Source: Phycisphaerales bacterium (lineage in GTDB: Bacteria > Planctomycetota > Phycisphaerae > Sedimentisphaerales > Anaerobacaceae). From it: 48,698 nucleotides of DNA. Below are positions 1 to 8,585 of the stretch, piece after piece. How positions within the stretch are numbered: the first letter of the stretch is position 1; every line of letters begins with the position of its first letter. The DNA lies in NCBI GenBank assembly GCA_003141275.1, contig PLLM01000089.1, positions 323 to 49,020 of the forward strand, in the 5' to 3' direction. The translations under genes and the position numbers were made by a program. The notes under the pieces were generated by a model that was not told the origin of the DNA, ran no database searches, and worked only from the letters and a program-made list of their open reading frames with translations.

Positions 1-1116
1 ACTGAAATAAGCGGGAATATCAACGAATGGTTCAGCGGGGAGGGGCCTCTGGCGGACGTGGTAATTTCCTCGCGTGTGCGCCTCGCGAGAAATCTCGCGG
101 GTCACAGGTTTCTGGCCGCCTGCCCGGCGACGGAAAAAGCGGAGATATTAAGAAAACTCAAAGATGTTTTGATGGCGCTCGACCTCGGCGATGAGGTGTT
201 TTATATCGGCGTTGACAAAGTGCCCGCGCTGGAAAAACGGTTCCTTGTCGAACGGCATCTTATCAGTCAGAATCACGCCTTTGGCAAAGGCCCGCGCGGG
301 GCGGTGATTGCCCGGCGGGAGTTTTTCACCGCGATGATTAACGAGGAAGACCACCTGCGCCTGCAGGTGTTAAAGGCCGGCTGCCAGTTGCCCGCCTGCA
401 TCGAGCAGATTAACCGCATCGATGATTTGATTGAGCAGAAGGTCGAATACGCCTTCAGTCCCAAATACGGCTATCTTACCGCCTGCCCCACGAATCTCGG
501 AACGGGAATCAGGGTATCGGTTATGCTGCATCTGCCCGCGCTGAAAATGACGGGGCAGATAGAAAAATTTCTCAACGCTACAAAATCGCTTGGGCTGGCG
601 GTGCGGGGACTTTTCGGCGAAGGCACCGAGGCGGCGGGCGATTTTTACCAGCTCTCCAACCAGATAACCTTAGGCGTTCGCGAGAGTGATATTGTTACAC
701 AGTTCGAAAAAACGATTATCCCTGAAATTGTGGAATATGAGCACGCGGCCCGCACTCAGCTGCTTTCACACGATGTCAGTTTGCTCGACGACAAAATCTC
801 GCGTGCGCTTGCCCTGTTGAAAAATGCCAACCTGATAAGCTCTCAGGAGGCGTTGTTTCTGCTCAGTCACATTCGGCTTGGGCTTAATATGCGCAAACAT
901 CAGGGCGCATCCACGCCCGCAATCGACCAGCTTTGCTCGCTGGGCAAAGATTGTGCCGATTCAGGAGCGTCTGACCGATTATCCATCGTAACGGTGAATC
1001 GGCTGTTTTTGCTCACACTGCCCGCACATTTGCAGCTCAATTACGGCAAGGAGCTTGATTCCACCCACCGCGATGCCCTCCGCGCCAAAATTATCCGTTC
1101 CGCCCTCAACGGCTAA
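1..1116 (+). CDS. mcsB: Protein arginine kinase McsB (5' end outside window)
   Basis: Phosphagen-kinase-like enzyme that phosphorylates arginine residues on proteins; in Firmicutes it marks proteins for ClpC/ClpP and controls CtsR. The frame is open from base 1, so the gene begins upstream; the GTG at 58 is internal. Seen: the family N-terminal block SSRVRLARN just after position 60, CPTNLGTG near 484-507 followed by the hydrophobic VMLHLPAL segment, then the FGEGTEA and SNQITLG blocks of the nucleotide-binding core. Family members are about 350 residues, so only a few residues are missing. The usual partner mcsA is not visible and would lie outside the window. dnaK follows after a 199-bp gap on the same strand, so both are protein quality-control genes. 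Confidence 0.93.
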   Translation, partial: TEISGNINEWFSGEGPLADVVISSRVRLARNLAGHRFLAACPATEKAEILRKLKDVLMALDLGDEVFYIGVDKVPALEKRFLVERHLISQNHAFGKGPRGAVIARREFFTAMINEEDHLRLQVLKAGCQLPACIEQINRIDDLIEQKVEYAFSPKYGYLTACPTNLGTGIRVSVMLHLPALKMTGQIEKFLNATKSLGLAVRGLFGEGTEAAGDFYQLSNQITLGVRESDIVTQFEKTIIPEIVEYEHAARTQLLSHDVSLLDDKISRALALLKNANLISSQEALFLLSHIRLGLNMRKHQGASTPAIDQLCSLGKDCADSGASDRLSIVTVNRLFLLTLPAHLQLNYGKELDSTHRDALRAKIIRSALNG

Positions 1117-1242
1117 GTGGTGTCCCTGACTGCCGTTATCGCCTGCCAAAATGGCAAAAACACATACGACCTTCATTTGTCCAATAATTGTAACTTCTTT
1201 GTTTTAATATAGTTATGGCGTATTGGCCTTCGGTTGGGCCTT

Positions 1243-1258
1243 TGGCACGGCGTTTGCA
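1243..1258 (+). promoter_or_regulatory. Sigma-54 (RpoN) -24/-12 promoter of dnaK
   Basis: TGGCACGGCGTTTGCA matches the sigma-54 consensus TGGCACG-N4-TTGCA at every fixed position, with the GG and GC dinucleotides at the required spacing. Predicted transcription start is near 1269, giving a leader of about 45 nt before the dnaK ATG. No CIRCE inverted repeat (HrcA operator) is visible in this spacer, so dnaK is probably controlled by an enhancer-binding activator. The activator site is not identified. Confidence 0.7.
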
Positions 1259-1315
1259 CTTTTAAGGTAGAAACAATTGATTACAAATACGCGATAAAAA
1301 GAAAAGGAGCTAACT

Positions 1316-3271
1316 ATGGCTACGAACAAGATAATAGGAATAGATTTGGGAACGACAAACTCGGTGGTTGCCGTAATGGAAGGCAGTACCCCGAAGGTAC
1401 TGATTAACTCATCCGGCTCACGACTGACGCCTTCGGTTGTCGGCTTCACCGACAAGGGCGAACGCCTGGTCGGCCAGATTGCAAAGCACCAGCAGGTAAC
1501 CAATCCTGAGCATACGGTTTTTTCAATCAAGCGGTTTATGGGCAGACGCCACAACGAGGTCGGGTCCGAGGAAAAAATTGTGCCTTATAAAATCGTGGGC
1601 AATCCTGATGAGCTGGTCAAGGTCAACGTCCGCGGCAAGGAATATACGCCGCCTGAGATATCCGCGATGATTTTGCAGGATTTGAAGAAGACGGCGGAAG
1701 ATTACCTCGGCGAGAGCGTCGAGCGAGCGGTAATTACCGTGCCTGCGTATTTCAATGACGCCCAGAGACAGGCGACCAAAGACGCAGGAGCAATCGCGGG
1801 CCTAAAGGTCGAGCGAATTATCAATGAGCCGACCGCGGCCGCTCTTGCTTATGGCGTTGAAAAGAAAAGGAACGAGAAAGTCGCCGTATTCGATTTCGGC
1901 GGCGGCACGTTCGATATTTCAATACTCGATATCGGCGACAACGTCTTCGAAGTGCTGAGCACCAACGGCGATACGCATCTTGGCGGTGATGACCTCGACG
2001 CGGTTCTTATCAATCACCTCGCGGAGGAGTTCAGGAAGAAGGAAGGTATTGACCTTCGCAAAGACCCGATGGCGCATCAGCGGCTGAAGGAAGCGGCGGA
2101 AAAGGCAAAGTGCGAATTGAGCACCCAGATGGAATCGACGATAAATCTGCCGTTCATTACGGCGGACGCATCGGGGCCGAAACATTTGCAGATGACTCTT
2201 ACCCGCAGCACGATGGAGAATCTCTGCGAGCCGGTGTTCAACCGGCTGAAAAACCCCTGCCTCAAGGCGATACAGGACTCCAAGCTGGCGACGAAGGATA
2301 TCGCGGAAGTTTTACTCGTCGGCGGCTCAACGAGAATACCGATAGTCCAGCAGATTGCACGCGAGCTTTTCCAGAAAGAACCCAACAGGAGTTTGAATCC
2401 TGATGAGGTCGTCGCAATGGGTGCGGCTGTTCAGGGCGCGGTCTTGGCCGGCGACACAGGAGTCAAAGATATTCTGCTGCTTGACGTAACGCCTCTTTCA
2501 TTGGGCGTTGAGACGCTTGGCAGCGTTATGACAAAACTTATCGACCGCAACACCACAATACCAACCAGCAAGACCGAAATATTCTCGACCGCCGCGGATA
2601 ACCAGACAACGGTTGATATTCACATCCTGCAGGGCGAGCGCGAGTTCGCCAGCGATAACCGTTCGCTTGGCAGGTTCCAGCTTGCCGGGCTTCCGTCGTC
2701 GCCGAGGGGCATCCCGCAGATTGAGGTTGCCTTCAATATCGACGCGAACGGAATTTTGAACGTATCTGCCAAGGACCTGGCGACAAGCAAGCAGCAGTCG
2801 ATTGAGATTAAATCCAGCTCAGGCATAAGCGACCAGGACATCGACCGGATGAAAAAGGATGCCGAATCGCACGCCGAGGAAGACAAGAAAAAACGAGAGG
2901 TCGTGGATTTGAAGAACCAGTCAGACCAGTTGATTTACGTTACGGAAAAGACCCTCAAGGAGCACGGCAGCAAGGTTTCCGGCGACACTCGCGGCAAAAT
3001 CGAAAGCGCAGTCAATAATCTAAAGGAAGTCGTCAAGGGCAACGATGCGGACGCGATAAGAAAGGCGATTGAGAACCTCAGCAGCGCAAGTCAGGAGCTT
3101 GGCAAGACGCTGTATGAGGAGGCCGCGAAGAAGACCGCGGGCGGCAAAGGCCCAGCCGGCCCGTCTCAACAAGATGCGCCGCCGCCTCCGCCTGCTGAAG
3201 GCGAAGTCCGCAGAAAAGGCGGCGATGACGATGTAATCGACGCGGAGTTTGAGGCAAAAGACAAAAAGTAA
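1316..3271 (+). CDS. dnaK: Molecular chaperone DnaK (Hsp70)
   Basis: ATP-dependent Hsp70 chaperone that binds exposed hydrophobic peptides in the cytoplasm with DnaJ and GrpE. 651 residues, normal for the family. The ATPase domain shows GIDLGTTNS (about residue 8), the [10 protein letters not shown] block (about 170) and [10 protein letters not shown] (about 193). The substrate-binding domain follows from about 390 ([11 protein letters not shown]), then the helical lid. The tail is proline-rich (PPPPP) and ends in the typical acidic [10 protein letters not shown] signature. A strong RBS (AAGGAGC) sits 7 nt before the ATG. grpE and dnaJ are not next to it, and it ends in a rho-independent terminator facing a minus-strand block, so it is a single-gene unit. 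Confidence 0.97.
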   Translation: MATNKIIGIDLGTTNSVVAVMEGSTPKVLINSSGSRLTPSVVGFTDKGERLVGQIAKHQQVTNPEHTVFSIKRFMGRRHNEVGSEEKIVPYKIVGNPDELVKVNVRGKEYTPPEISAMILQDLKKTAEDYLGESVERAVITVPAYFNDAQRQATKDAGAIAGLKVERIINEPTAAALAYGVEKKRNEKVAVFDFGGGTFDISILDIGDNVFEVLSTNGDTHLGGDDLDAVLINHLAEEFRKKEGIDLRKDPMAHQRLKEAAEKAKCELSTQMESTINLPFITADASGPKHLQMTLTRSTMENLCEPVFNRLKNPCLKAIQDSKLATKDIAEVLLVGGSTRIPIVQQIARELFQKEPNRSLNPDEVVAMGAAVQGAVLAGDTGVKDILLLDVTPLSLGVETLGSVMTKLIDRNTTIPTSKTEIFSTAADNQTTVDIHILQGEREFASDNRSLGRFQLAGLPSSPRGIPQIEVAFNIDANGILNVSAKDLATSKQQSIEIKSSSGISDQDIDRMKKDAESHAEEDKKKREVVDLKNQSDQLIYVTEKTLKEHGSKVSGDTRGKIESAVNNLKEVVKGNDADAIRKAIENLSSASQELGKTLYEEAAKKTAGGKGPAGPSQQDAPPPPPAEGEVRRKGGDDDVIDAEFEAKDKK

Positions 3272-3306
3272 GAGCGTAAGCGGCACACAGGGCATAAAGA
3301 TTATGG

Positions 3307-3334
3307 GCGCAAGTGTTTAACTTGCGCTCTTTTT
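3307..3334 (+). terminator. Rho-independent terminator of dnaK
   Basis: Perfect 8-bp stem GCGCAAGT / ACTTGCGC with a 5-nt loop (3307-3327), followed by a T-run (3329-3334). It lies 36 bp after the dnaK stop. Confidence 0.85.
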
Positions 3335-3353
3335 ATTTACCGATGCAGAAGCG
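3333..3353. repeat. Left copy of the 21-bp mnmE-end repeat (attachment-site-like)
   Basis: Identical over 21 bp to 5294-5314. On the minus strand it would read Arg-Phe-Cys-Ile-Gly-Lys-stop, the C-terminus of MnmE, but no mnmE sequence precedes it here. It directly abuts the T-run of the dnaK terminator, which suggests that mnmE and dnaK were convergent neighbours before the insertion. Confidence 0.8.
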
Positions 3354-3354
3354 A

Positions 3355-3497
3355 CTACTTCGGCACGCAAGCCGGGTTATTCGGGTCTGCGTAGCGATCT
3401 ACAAGCCAGTTGCTGGCAAATATTGCGAAGTCAGCCAAGTCCACCCTGCAATCGTTATTCAGTTTGTCCGCCGCCCCAAAAGGGTTTAATACGAGCG
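3355..3497 (-). pseudogene. Dockerin-like tail detached by a frameshift
   Basis: Downstream of the stop of the RCC1-like gene, a shifted minus frame reads on as NPFGAADKLNNDC, then RVDLADFAIFASNWL and ends at a TAG (3355-3357). N-x-D...V-D-x-x-D-F...NWL is the calcium-loop-and-helix pattern of one dockerin-type repeat, like those ending the protein at 40952-44488. Adding one base in the four-base G run (CCCC on plus, 3498-3501) joins ...NIATG directly to ALVLNPFGAAD and this tail. The gene therefore seems to have lost one base; an assembly error is possible. Confidence 0.65.
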
Positions 3498-5183
3498 CCC
3501 CGTGGCGATATTAACGTCAACTACCTCGTTGAAATTACCGTTCGGGGTGGCGAAGTTTATGCCGAAGCTCACAATGCCTGAAGTATCAACGTCAGCGAGG
3601 TTGACGTCTTTAACGGAAATACTGTAGGTGCATTGGTCGAGGTCTATCGTTGCCGTCACCAGGTTGTTTGAGTCCTCGGCAGAGCGACTTTTGCTGCACT
3701 TATATAAATGCTTACGCCCGACGGTCTTAAAGTTGGCATCCGGGATAGTGAAGGTACTGCTGCCCCAGACGACGTTGACATCTTCGTTGACTATGTTTGG
3801 TTCGTTGGCGTCAAGATTCATATCTGCCACCGCAATATCGCCGCTAACGGACAGCGAATCACCCAGCGACTTGGTGCTGTTCCTGGCCTTGGTTTTTCTG
3901 ACGACAAGGGTGTCTTTGGACAATCTCATAAGGCGAGTCGGGATTAGTGTTTTGGGGCCGTTGACTATTGCCTCATTGACCTCCTGGTTCGAAAGGACGT
4001 AGTCGCCTATGGTGAAACCTAACCTCACGGGGCATCCCAGCCCCGTCAGGTCGATATTCTTCGCAACAACCGAAAAGGTGCTTGGGTTCTTTCTGAAGTC
4101 GATTTTCAGTGAAGTAATGGCCCCTGCCTCACCCCTGGCAATTCTATGCGAATAACTGTATTTTCCTTTTTTGAGGGCCACGTCTTTGTGGTCGTTGAAA
4201 TCGATTGACTGACTGTAAATAACCGCGTCATCGCAAACATCGGTAATGGTGACTTTTATCAGATTAATGTCGTTGCGGTCTGCCGGAAAGTCGGCTGTTC
4301 CGGACGCTGTAAAGTAATCCTTTATGTTGTTTATGTCGCTTTCGTCCCGTCCCTGGGTTTTGCCGGCCTTGACCGTACACTTAGCGACTCTTATATTTTC
4401 GCCCCAGGCGACGATTGAGCCGTTGGACTTCAGGGCAAGAGAGTGTTTATATCCTGCCGAGATGGCGATGAAGTTGTTTCCGTCAGGCGGCGTTGCCTGA
4501 CCACACCATTTTCCATAATCATCATAGTTGTAGCCCCAGCCGACGATTGAGCCGTCGGACTTCAGGGCAAGAGAGTGGTAAAATCCTGCCGCGATGGCGA
4601 TGAAGTTGTTTTCTGCAGGGGGCGTCGCCTGACCATAATAATTCCAGCCCCAGCCGACGACAGAACCGTCGGATTTCAGGGCAAGAGAGAAGAAATACCC
4701 TGCCGCGATGGCGATGAAGTTGTTTCCGTCAGGGGGCGTTGCCTGACCAACAGGATTGTAACCCCAGCCGACGATTGAGCCGTCGGACTTCAGGGCAAGA
4801 GAGTGCATGTATCCTGCCGCGATGGCGATGAAGTTGTTTCCGGCAGGAACATTGCATTCACCATCAAGATTGTAACCCCAGGCGACGATTGAGCCGTTGG
4901 ACTTCAGGGCAAGAGAGTGTTTATATCCTGCCGAGATGGCGATGAAGTTGTTTCCGTCAGGCGGCGTTGCCTGACCACACCATTTTCCATAATCATCATA
5001 GTTGTAGCCCCAGCCGACGATTGAGCCATTGGACTTCAGGGCAAGAGAGAAGTCCATTCCTGCTGCGATGGCGGTAAATTGGCTGCCGAAAAGGGCAGCC
5101 GGCGATACCGTCAGAATGCAAAAAACCGAAACAAACAGGTAAAAACCAACCCCCTGCCCCCATCGTTGAATTTGAGTGTTCAT
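3486..5183 (-). CDS. Secreted RCC1-repeat protein (C-terminus frameshifted)
   Basis: 565-residue predicted exported protein; exact function unknown. N-terminal signal peptide (about residues 1-35, hydrophobic core FYLFVSVFCILTV). Residues about 36-260 hold six RCC1-like units of the form FIAIAAG-x3-HSLALKSDGSIVGWG, the blades of a beta-propeller; bacterial examples are usually surface or secreted binding proteins. The remaining about 300 residues form two beta-rich segments shared with the C-terminus of the protein at 26295-29342. The frame stops just before a dockerin-like tail that lies in another frame. The units are almost identical at DNA level, a sign of recent internal duplication. It is the only gene in the cassette inserted at the mnmE 3' end and has its own promoter. 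The RBS is weak (AGGA about 14 nt upstream). Confidence 0.8.
   Translation of the reverse strand: MNTQIQRWGQGVGFYLFVSVFCILTVSPAALFGSQFTAIAAGMDFSLALKSNGSIVGWGYNYDDYGKWCGQATPPDGNNFIAISAGYKHSLALKSNGSIVAWGYNLDGECNVPAGNNFIAIAAGYMHSLALKSDGSIVGWGYNPVGQATPPDGNNFIAIAAGYFFSLALKSDGSVVGWGWNYYGQATPPAENNFIAIAAGFYHSLALKSDGSIVGWGYNYDDYGKWCGQATPPDGNNFIAISAGYKHSLALKSNGSIVAWGENIRVAKCTVKAGKTQGRDESDINNIKDYFTASGTADFPADRNDINLIKVTITDVCDDAVIYSQSIDFNDHKDVALKKGKYSYSHRIARGEAGAITSLKIDFRKNPSTFSVVAKNIDLTGLGCPVRLGFTIGDYVLSNQEVNEAIVNGPKTLIPTRLMRLSKDTLVVRKTKARNSTKSLGDSLSVSGDIAVADMNLDANEPNIVNEDVNVVWGSSTFTIPDANFKTVGRKHLYKCSKSRSAEDSNNLVTATIDLDQCTYSISVKDVNLADVDTSGIVSFGINFATPNGNFNEVVDVNIATGRSY
4402..4553. repeat. 152-bp perfect internal direct repeat, copy 1
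   Basis: Identical base for base to 4876-5027 (offset 474). It covers about one and a half RCC1 units, so units 1-2 and 5-6 of the propeller are recent copies of each other. Confidence 0.9.
4876..5027. repeat. 152-bp perfect internal direct repeat, copy 2
   Basis: Second copy of the repeat at 4402-4553, encoding the first two RCC1 units of the protein. Confidence 0.9.
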
Positions 5184-5252
5184 TTGATTTTATTTCATCC
5201 TAAAGTATCGAAGTATCGTCCGAGAAATATAGACCCAGTCGAACGTATATTG

Positions 5253-5282
5253 ACTATAGCGCATTACCTATCGAATTTGCAA
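5253..5282 (-). promoter_or_regulatory. Sigma-70 type promoter of the RCC1-like gene
   Basis: On the minus strand TTGCAA, an 18-bp spacer, then TATAGT. It lies inside the duplicated-end cassette, so the gene brings its own promoter and does not depend on mnmE read-through. Confidence 0.55.
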
Positions 5283-5293
5283 GAAAAAACAGA

Positions 5294-5314
5294 TTATTTA
5301 CCGATGCAGAAGCG
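5294..5314. repeat. Right copy of the 21-bp mnmE-end repeat
   Basis: Last 21 bp of mnmE, identical to 3333-3353. It keeps mnmE intact, as expected when an element integrates into the end of a gene and rebuilds it. Confidence 0.8.
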
Positions 5315-6655
5315 GGAGAAGATGCGGTCTAATACCTGCTCGTCGATATTGTGCTGTTCGATGTTAGTGAGCTGGTTATAGGCGGTTCTGAGCATCATAG
5401 CGGCCAGCTCCTCGCTGCCTGCCTTAATTTCTTTTTCGGCCTGAATGATATCGTGAATCGCGTTGTTCAGTGATTGTCTGTGCCTTGTGGTAAGCGCTAC
5501 GGCGTCTTTTGTGTGGCTGGATGCGGAAGCGATTATCCGTTTGGCGATTTCGGTCTTGAGTTCATCAAGACCTGTGTTGTTATGCGCGGAGACGGGGAGA
5601 AAATCGCAGCCGAAAAGTAATTTTAGTTTTAAGAGTCGTTCGGCAGTATCCTTTTCCGAAAGCAAATCGGTCTTTGTCGCGATTGCTATCAGGTGTGTGG
5701 GGTTTATCAATTGTCGTATCGCAATATCTTCAGCCCAGTCGCTTTTTGAAATATCGACGCAGAAGACAACTACCATTGCATTTCGTATCGCTTCAATTGC
5801 GGCTTGCTGTGCGAGTTCATCGAGTATATTTTCGGATTTTACTATTAAACCGGCGCAATCGAATAAAACGCATCGACAGCCGGGGAGCTCAAATTCTCCT
5901 GTAAGGACGTCGCGGGTTGTTTTGCGCTGATGCGAGACGATGCTGCGATGCCTGCCAAGCAGCTTATTGAGCAGGGTGCTTTTGCCTGCGTTTGGCTCAC
6001 CAGCAATCCCCACGGCGGGTAAATCAATGGTTGATTCACTGCGTATCGAGCCGGCGAGAAGGTCTTTGAGCCGGTTTTTTGTTTCGATTAATCTGGCGAT
6101 TATGTCGGCCTTGTTTACGGGGGTTATGTCTTCTGCGCTGAAATCGAGATTTGCTTCGAGCCGGCTGAGCAGGTCTAGAATTGATTCACGAATTGATTTG
6201 GACAAGTGTCCTAATTGGCCTGCCAGCAGGTTTTCCGCCGCGGCAAGCTGAAACGTGTTCGAGGCGGTAATCACTTCGTTTACGGCCTCCGCCTGTGCGA
6301 GATCGACTTTATTATTTAGGTATGCCCTTGCGGTAAACTCGCCTGCGGAAGCGGGGCGGGCGCCGAGCGATAATAACTTTTCCATCAATGTCTCGGTGAT
6401 TGCCTGATTTGCCCAGAGGTGTATTTCGGCCAGATTATCTCCCGTGTAGGAATGCGGCTGGAGGAAAAGGTAAACAACCGCGTCGAGATTTATATCTGAT
6501 ATACGACAGGTCGTTATGCCTGCTTTATCAGCGACAGGCGATACGCAAATGCGGTTCAGGATATCGAATGTCTGTGGGCCTGTTAAACGAACAATCACCC
6601 GATGGTCATTACTCGGCGAACTGATAGCAATAATTGTATCATTAAGCTTATACAT
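5294..6655 (-). CDS. mnmE: tRNA uridine-5-carboxymethylaminomethyl modification GTPase MnmE
   Basis: GTPase that with MnmG makes the cmnm5 modification at the wobble uridine (U34) of certain tRNAs. 453 residues, the usual length. Residues 1-120 form the tetrahydrofolate-binding N-terminal domain (start MYKLNDTIIAI). The G domain begins near residue 220 with the P-loop GEPNAGKST, an atypical first Gly-Glu pair but all key residues present. It continues with the FDCAGL switch and ATKTDLL. The C-terminus is FCIGK, the conserved Cys-containing end. yidC is 44 bp upstream on the same strand. Its last 21 bp are duplicated at 3333-3353. Confidence 0.97.
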   Translation of the reverse strand: MYKLNDTIIAISSPSNDHRVIVRLTGPQTFDILNRICVSPVADKAGITTCRISDINLDAVVYLFLQPHSYTGDNLAEIHLWANQAITETLMEKLLSLGARPASAGEFTARAYLNNKVDLAQAEAVNEVITASNTFQLAAAENLLAGQLGHLSKSIRESILDLLSRLEANLDFSAEDITPVNKADIIARLIETKNRLKDLLAGSIRSESTIDLPAVGIAGEPNAGKSTLLNKLLGRHRSIVSHQRKTTRDVLTGEFELPGCRCVLFDCAGLIVKSENILDELAQQAAIEAIRNAMVVVFCVDISKSDWAEDIAIRQLINPTHLIAIATKTDLLSEKDTAERLLKLKLLFGCDFLPVSAHNNTGLDELKTEIAKRIIASASSHTKDAVALTTRHRQSLNNAIHDIIQAEKEIKAGSEELAAMMLRTAYNQLTNIEQHNIDEQVLDRIFSRFCIGK

Positions 6656-6665
6656 GAGATAATGG

Positions 6666-6685
6666 ATTCCTGCTTCCGCAGGAAT
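6666..6685. repeat. 20-bp palindromic repeat between yidC and mnmE
   Basis: ATTCCTGCTTCCGCAGGAAT, a hairpin with 5-bp ATTCC/GGAAT outer arms and TGC..GCA inner pairs. It resembles the dRS3-type ATTCC-N-GGAAT palindromes known in Neisseria and other bacteria. It is the only clear copy in this window. Confidence 0.5.
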
Positions 6686-6699
6686 GACATTACTCGCAA

Positions 6700-8574
6700 T
6701 TACATTTTGAAGAACGGTTTTGGCTTCTGCTTTTTAACTTTGCCGCCGGTTTTGCTCGTTACGGCGACGAAGTTTTCGGTTTCCACCAGTTCCTGTTTGG
6801 CAATGTGCTTTTTGATTATGTATTGCTCAATGACGCCGCCGAAGACGCTGGCCATAATATAGAGGTTCAGGCCCGAAGGCGAGTTATACAGCATCAAAGG
6901 GAACATCACTGGCATCATAAACATCATAATTTTTTGCTGTTGCGCGGCCTGTGGGTCGGCGGCGGCCTGGGCGGGCATAAGTTTCTGCTGGAGGTAAAAC
7001 GCCACGCCCATCAGAATCGGCAGCAGGTTGAATGAGTCGAGCGTGCCTAACAGGGGCAGCGATACCGCCTTGAATCTGAATAGTGCGTCCGGCGCCGAAA
7101 GGTCCGTAATCCAGAAGGGCAGGAATTGTGCGCCTCGAAGGTCGATACTGGCGTAAACTGCGCCGTACAGGGCAATCCAGATGGGCATCTGGACCATTGT
7201 GGGCAGCATGCCCATAACCGCCGCGGAGTGGGATACGCCGTATTTTTTCTGCACCTCACCGATTCGGCGGTTCATCTCCATTATATTTTTGCCGTATTGT
7301 TTCCTTATTTCCTGCACTTCGGGCAGAGCGTTAAACTTCGCGTATTTGCTCATCGACACCTGGCTTAGTCGGGTGAGCGGGTGGAGAATCAGCCGGACGA
7401 GAAGGACGAGGATGATGATTACGATGCCGTAATTGGGGATAAACGAGTAGAGCCATTTCAGCGTCCAGAGGATTCCGAATGCCAGCGGATGAATCATTGC
7501 TGCAGGACAGCAGCAGGCCATAAAGTCCATTGTGTTGACAAATCCGAGGTTTTTATACATCGGGACTTTGTCGAACAGGGATTTATCCTTGGGGCCGAGG
7601 AAGAACTTGAAGTTGAATGTTTTGTTTCCTGCCGGGGCGAGCGTGATAACAGTTGATTTCAGGTCGATGCCGATGGTTTCATCGCCGCTGTTGAGTTGGT
7701 AATCGCCGTCCGGGTTTGTAAACCAGCCGGATTTGTCGGTTATCCAGTTGCAGAAATTCGTATTCGCGTCGGGTGTTGGAATGACGATGGCCGTGAAGTA
7801 TTTGCAGGTGATTGCCGCCCAGAGAAAGCCCGCGTTGTGCTGGTTGAGTTGCCTGTTCTCCGGCGTTGCGGCCTTTTTGAGCTTACTGATATCGAGAACG
7901 GTGCTGATGACCTCTCCCCTGATATCCCTGAACGCGGCGATTGTTTTTCTTGAGTCAGTCCTCGGGTCATCTCTTTTGATACCCGCCGGGCCCGTCAGCT
8001 CGAACTGGATTTTATGTTCATCGGACGAGAGATTCTCTACGGTTAAATCGCAGTCGAGGTCATAGATTTTGGGAGTGACGCGATAGGTCTTGATCAGTTT
8101 GATAGCGGGCTGTCCGGTGGTCTTGTTTTTTATGATTGCCTCAAAGCGGGCGATTTGTTGGCCGTTCTGCGAAGTTTCAACGTCGGATGCTATCCAGTCG
8201 AGTTTGTCTAAACGAAACTGGGACTGATTATCCAGTATAAGCGTCCTGCTGGCCATTGAGAAAGCGGGCGTGCCGTCGAGGTTGACCGTTGGTGATAGTA
8301 TCGCAAGGGGCTGTGGATTTTTGTGGTCGCGGTCGTCGAATTCACTGAGTTTGGCGTCGCTGATACCTGCGCCTCGTGAGGTGAGGTCGAGCATAAATTT
8401 GAAGCCGGTGTTCGGGTCGAGCGAACCGAGAGTAATATTTTTCGGATTTCCGCCGACCGCGCTAAAGCCGGGCTGAGGAGCCGGCTGCATTGAGGGAGTT
8501 TCGTCGGCTGCAAGAGTTACGCAGGGCGAACAAAAAACAATTAACACAACCGCCAAAATTATTTTTAATCTCAT
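6700..8574 (-). CDS. yidC: Membrane protein insertase YidC
   Basis: Inner-membrane insertase for Sec-dependent and Sec-independent membrane proteins. 624 residues. N-terminal hydrophobic segment (about 1-22) anchors or exports a large periplasmic beta domain (about 25-340). The conserved Oxa1/60K core follows (about 370-600): a first core helix (NYGIVIIILVLLVRL), the charged cytoplasmic hairpin with LTRLSQVSMSKYAKF and a basic Lys/Gln-rich stretch, then three more membrane segments with MPIWIALYGAVY and the final NLYIMASVFG. The C-terminus is basic (KVKKQKPKPFFK), as in ribosome-binding YidC tails. Only 11 bp from the upstream phosphoesterase, so co-transcribed with it and probably with mnmE. 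Confidence 0.97.
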   Translation of the reverse strand: MRLKIILAVVLIVFCSPCVTLAADETPSMQPAPQPGFSAVGGNPKNITLGSLDPNTGFKFMLDLTSRGAGISDAKLSEFDDRDHKNPQPLAILSPTVNLDGTPAFSMASRTLILDNQSQFRLDKLDWIASDVETSQNGQQIARFEAIIKNKTTGQPAIKLIKTYRVTPKIYDLDCDLTVENLSSDEHKIQFELTGPAGIKRDDPRTDSRKTIAAFRDIRGEVISTVLDISKLKKAATPENRQLNQHNAGFLWAAITCKYFTAIVIPTPDANTNFCNWITDKSGWFTNPDGDYQLNSGDETIGIDLKSTVITLAPAGNKTFNFKFFLGPKDKSLFDKVPMYKNLGFVNTMDFMACCCPAAMIHPLAFGILWTLKWLYSFIPNYGIVIIILVLLVRLILHPLTRLSQVSMSKYAKFNALPEVQEIRKQYGKNIMEMNRRIGEVQKKYGVSHSAAVMGMLPTMVQMPIWIALYGAVYASIDLRGAQFLPFWITDLSAPDALFRFKAVSLPLLGTLDSFNLLPILMGVAFYLQQKLMPAQAAADPQAAQQQKIMMFMMPVMFPLMLYNSPSGLNLYIMASVFGGVIEQYIIKKHIAKQELVETENFVAVTSKTGGKVKKQKPKPFFKM

Positions 8575-8585
8575 ATTACGTTCTC

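Larger units (their letters stand above)
3333..5314. mobile_element. Single-gene cassette integrated at the 3' end of mnmE
   Basis: A 1.94 kb segment lies between two identical 21-bp direct repeats (3333-3353 and 5294-5314). The right copy is exactly the last seven codons of mnmE including its stop. The segment carries its own promoter and one gene whose (pre-frameshift) stop is one base from the left repeat. The 3' end of trmE/mnmE (coding FCIGK-stop) is the known chromosomal attachment site of the SGI1 family of integrative mobilizable islands; that this cassette used the same route is inference. No integrase gene is present, so it is a remnant or was moved by an integrase acting from elsewhere. 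Confidence 0.6.

Noticed and set aside
1117-1315. CIRCE operator for HrcA upstream of dnaK
   Set aside because: No TTAGCACTC-N9-GAGTGCTAA or close variant found.
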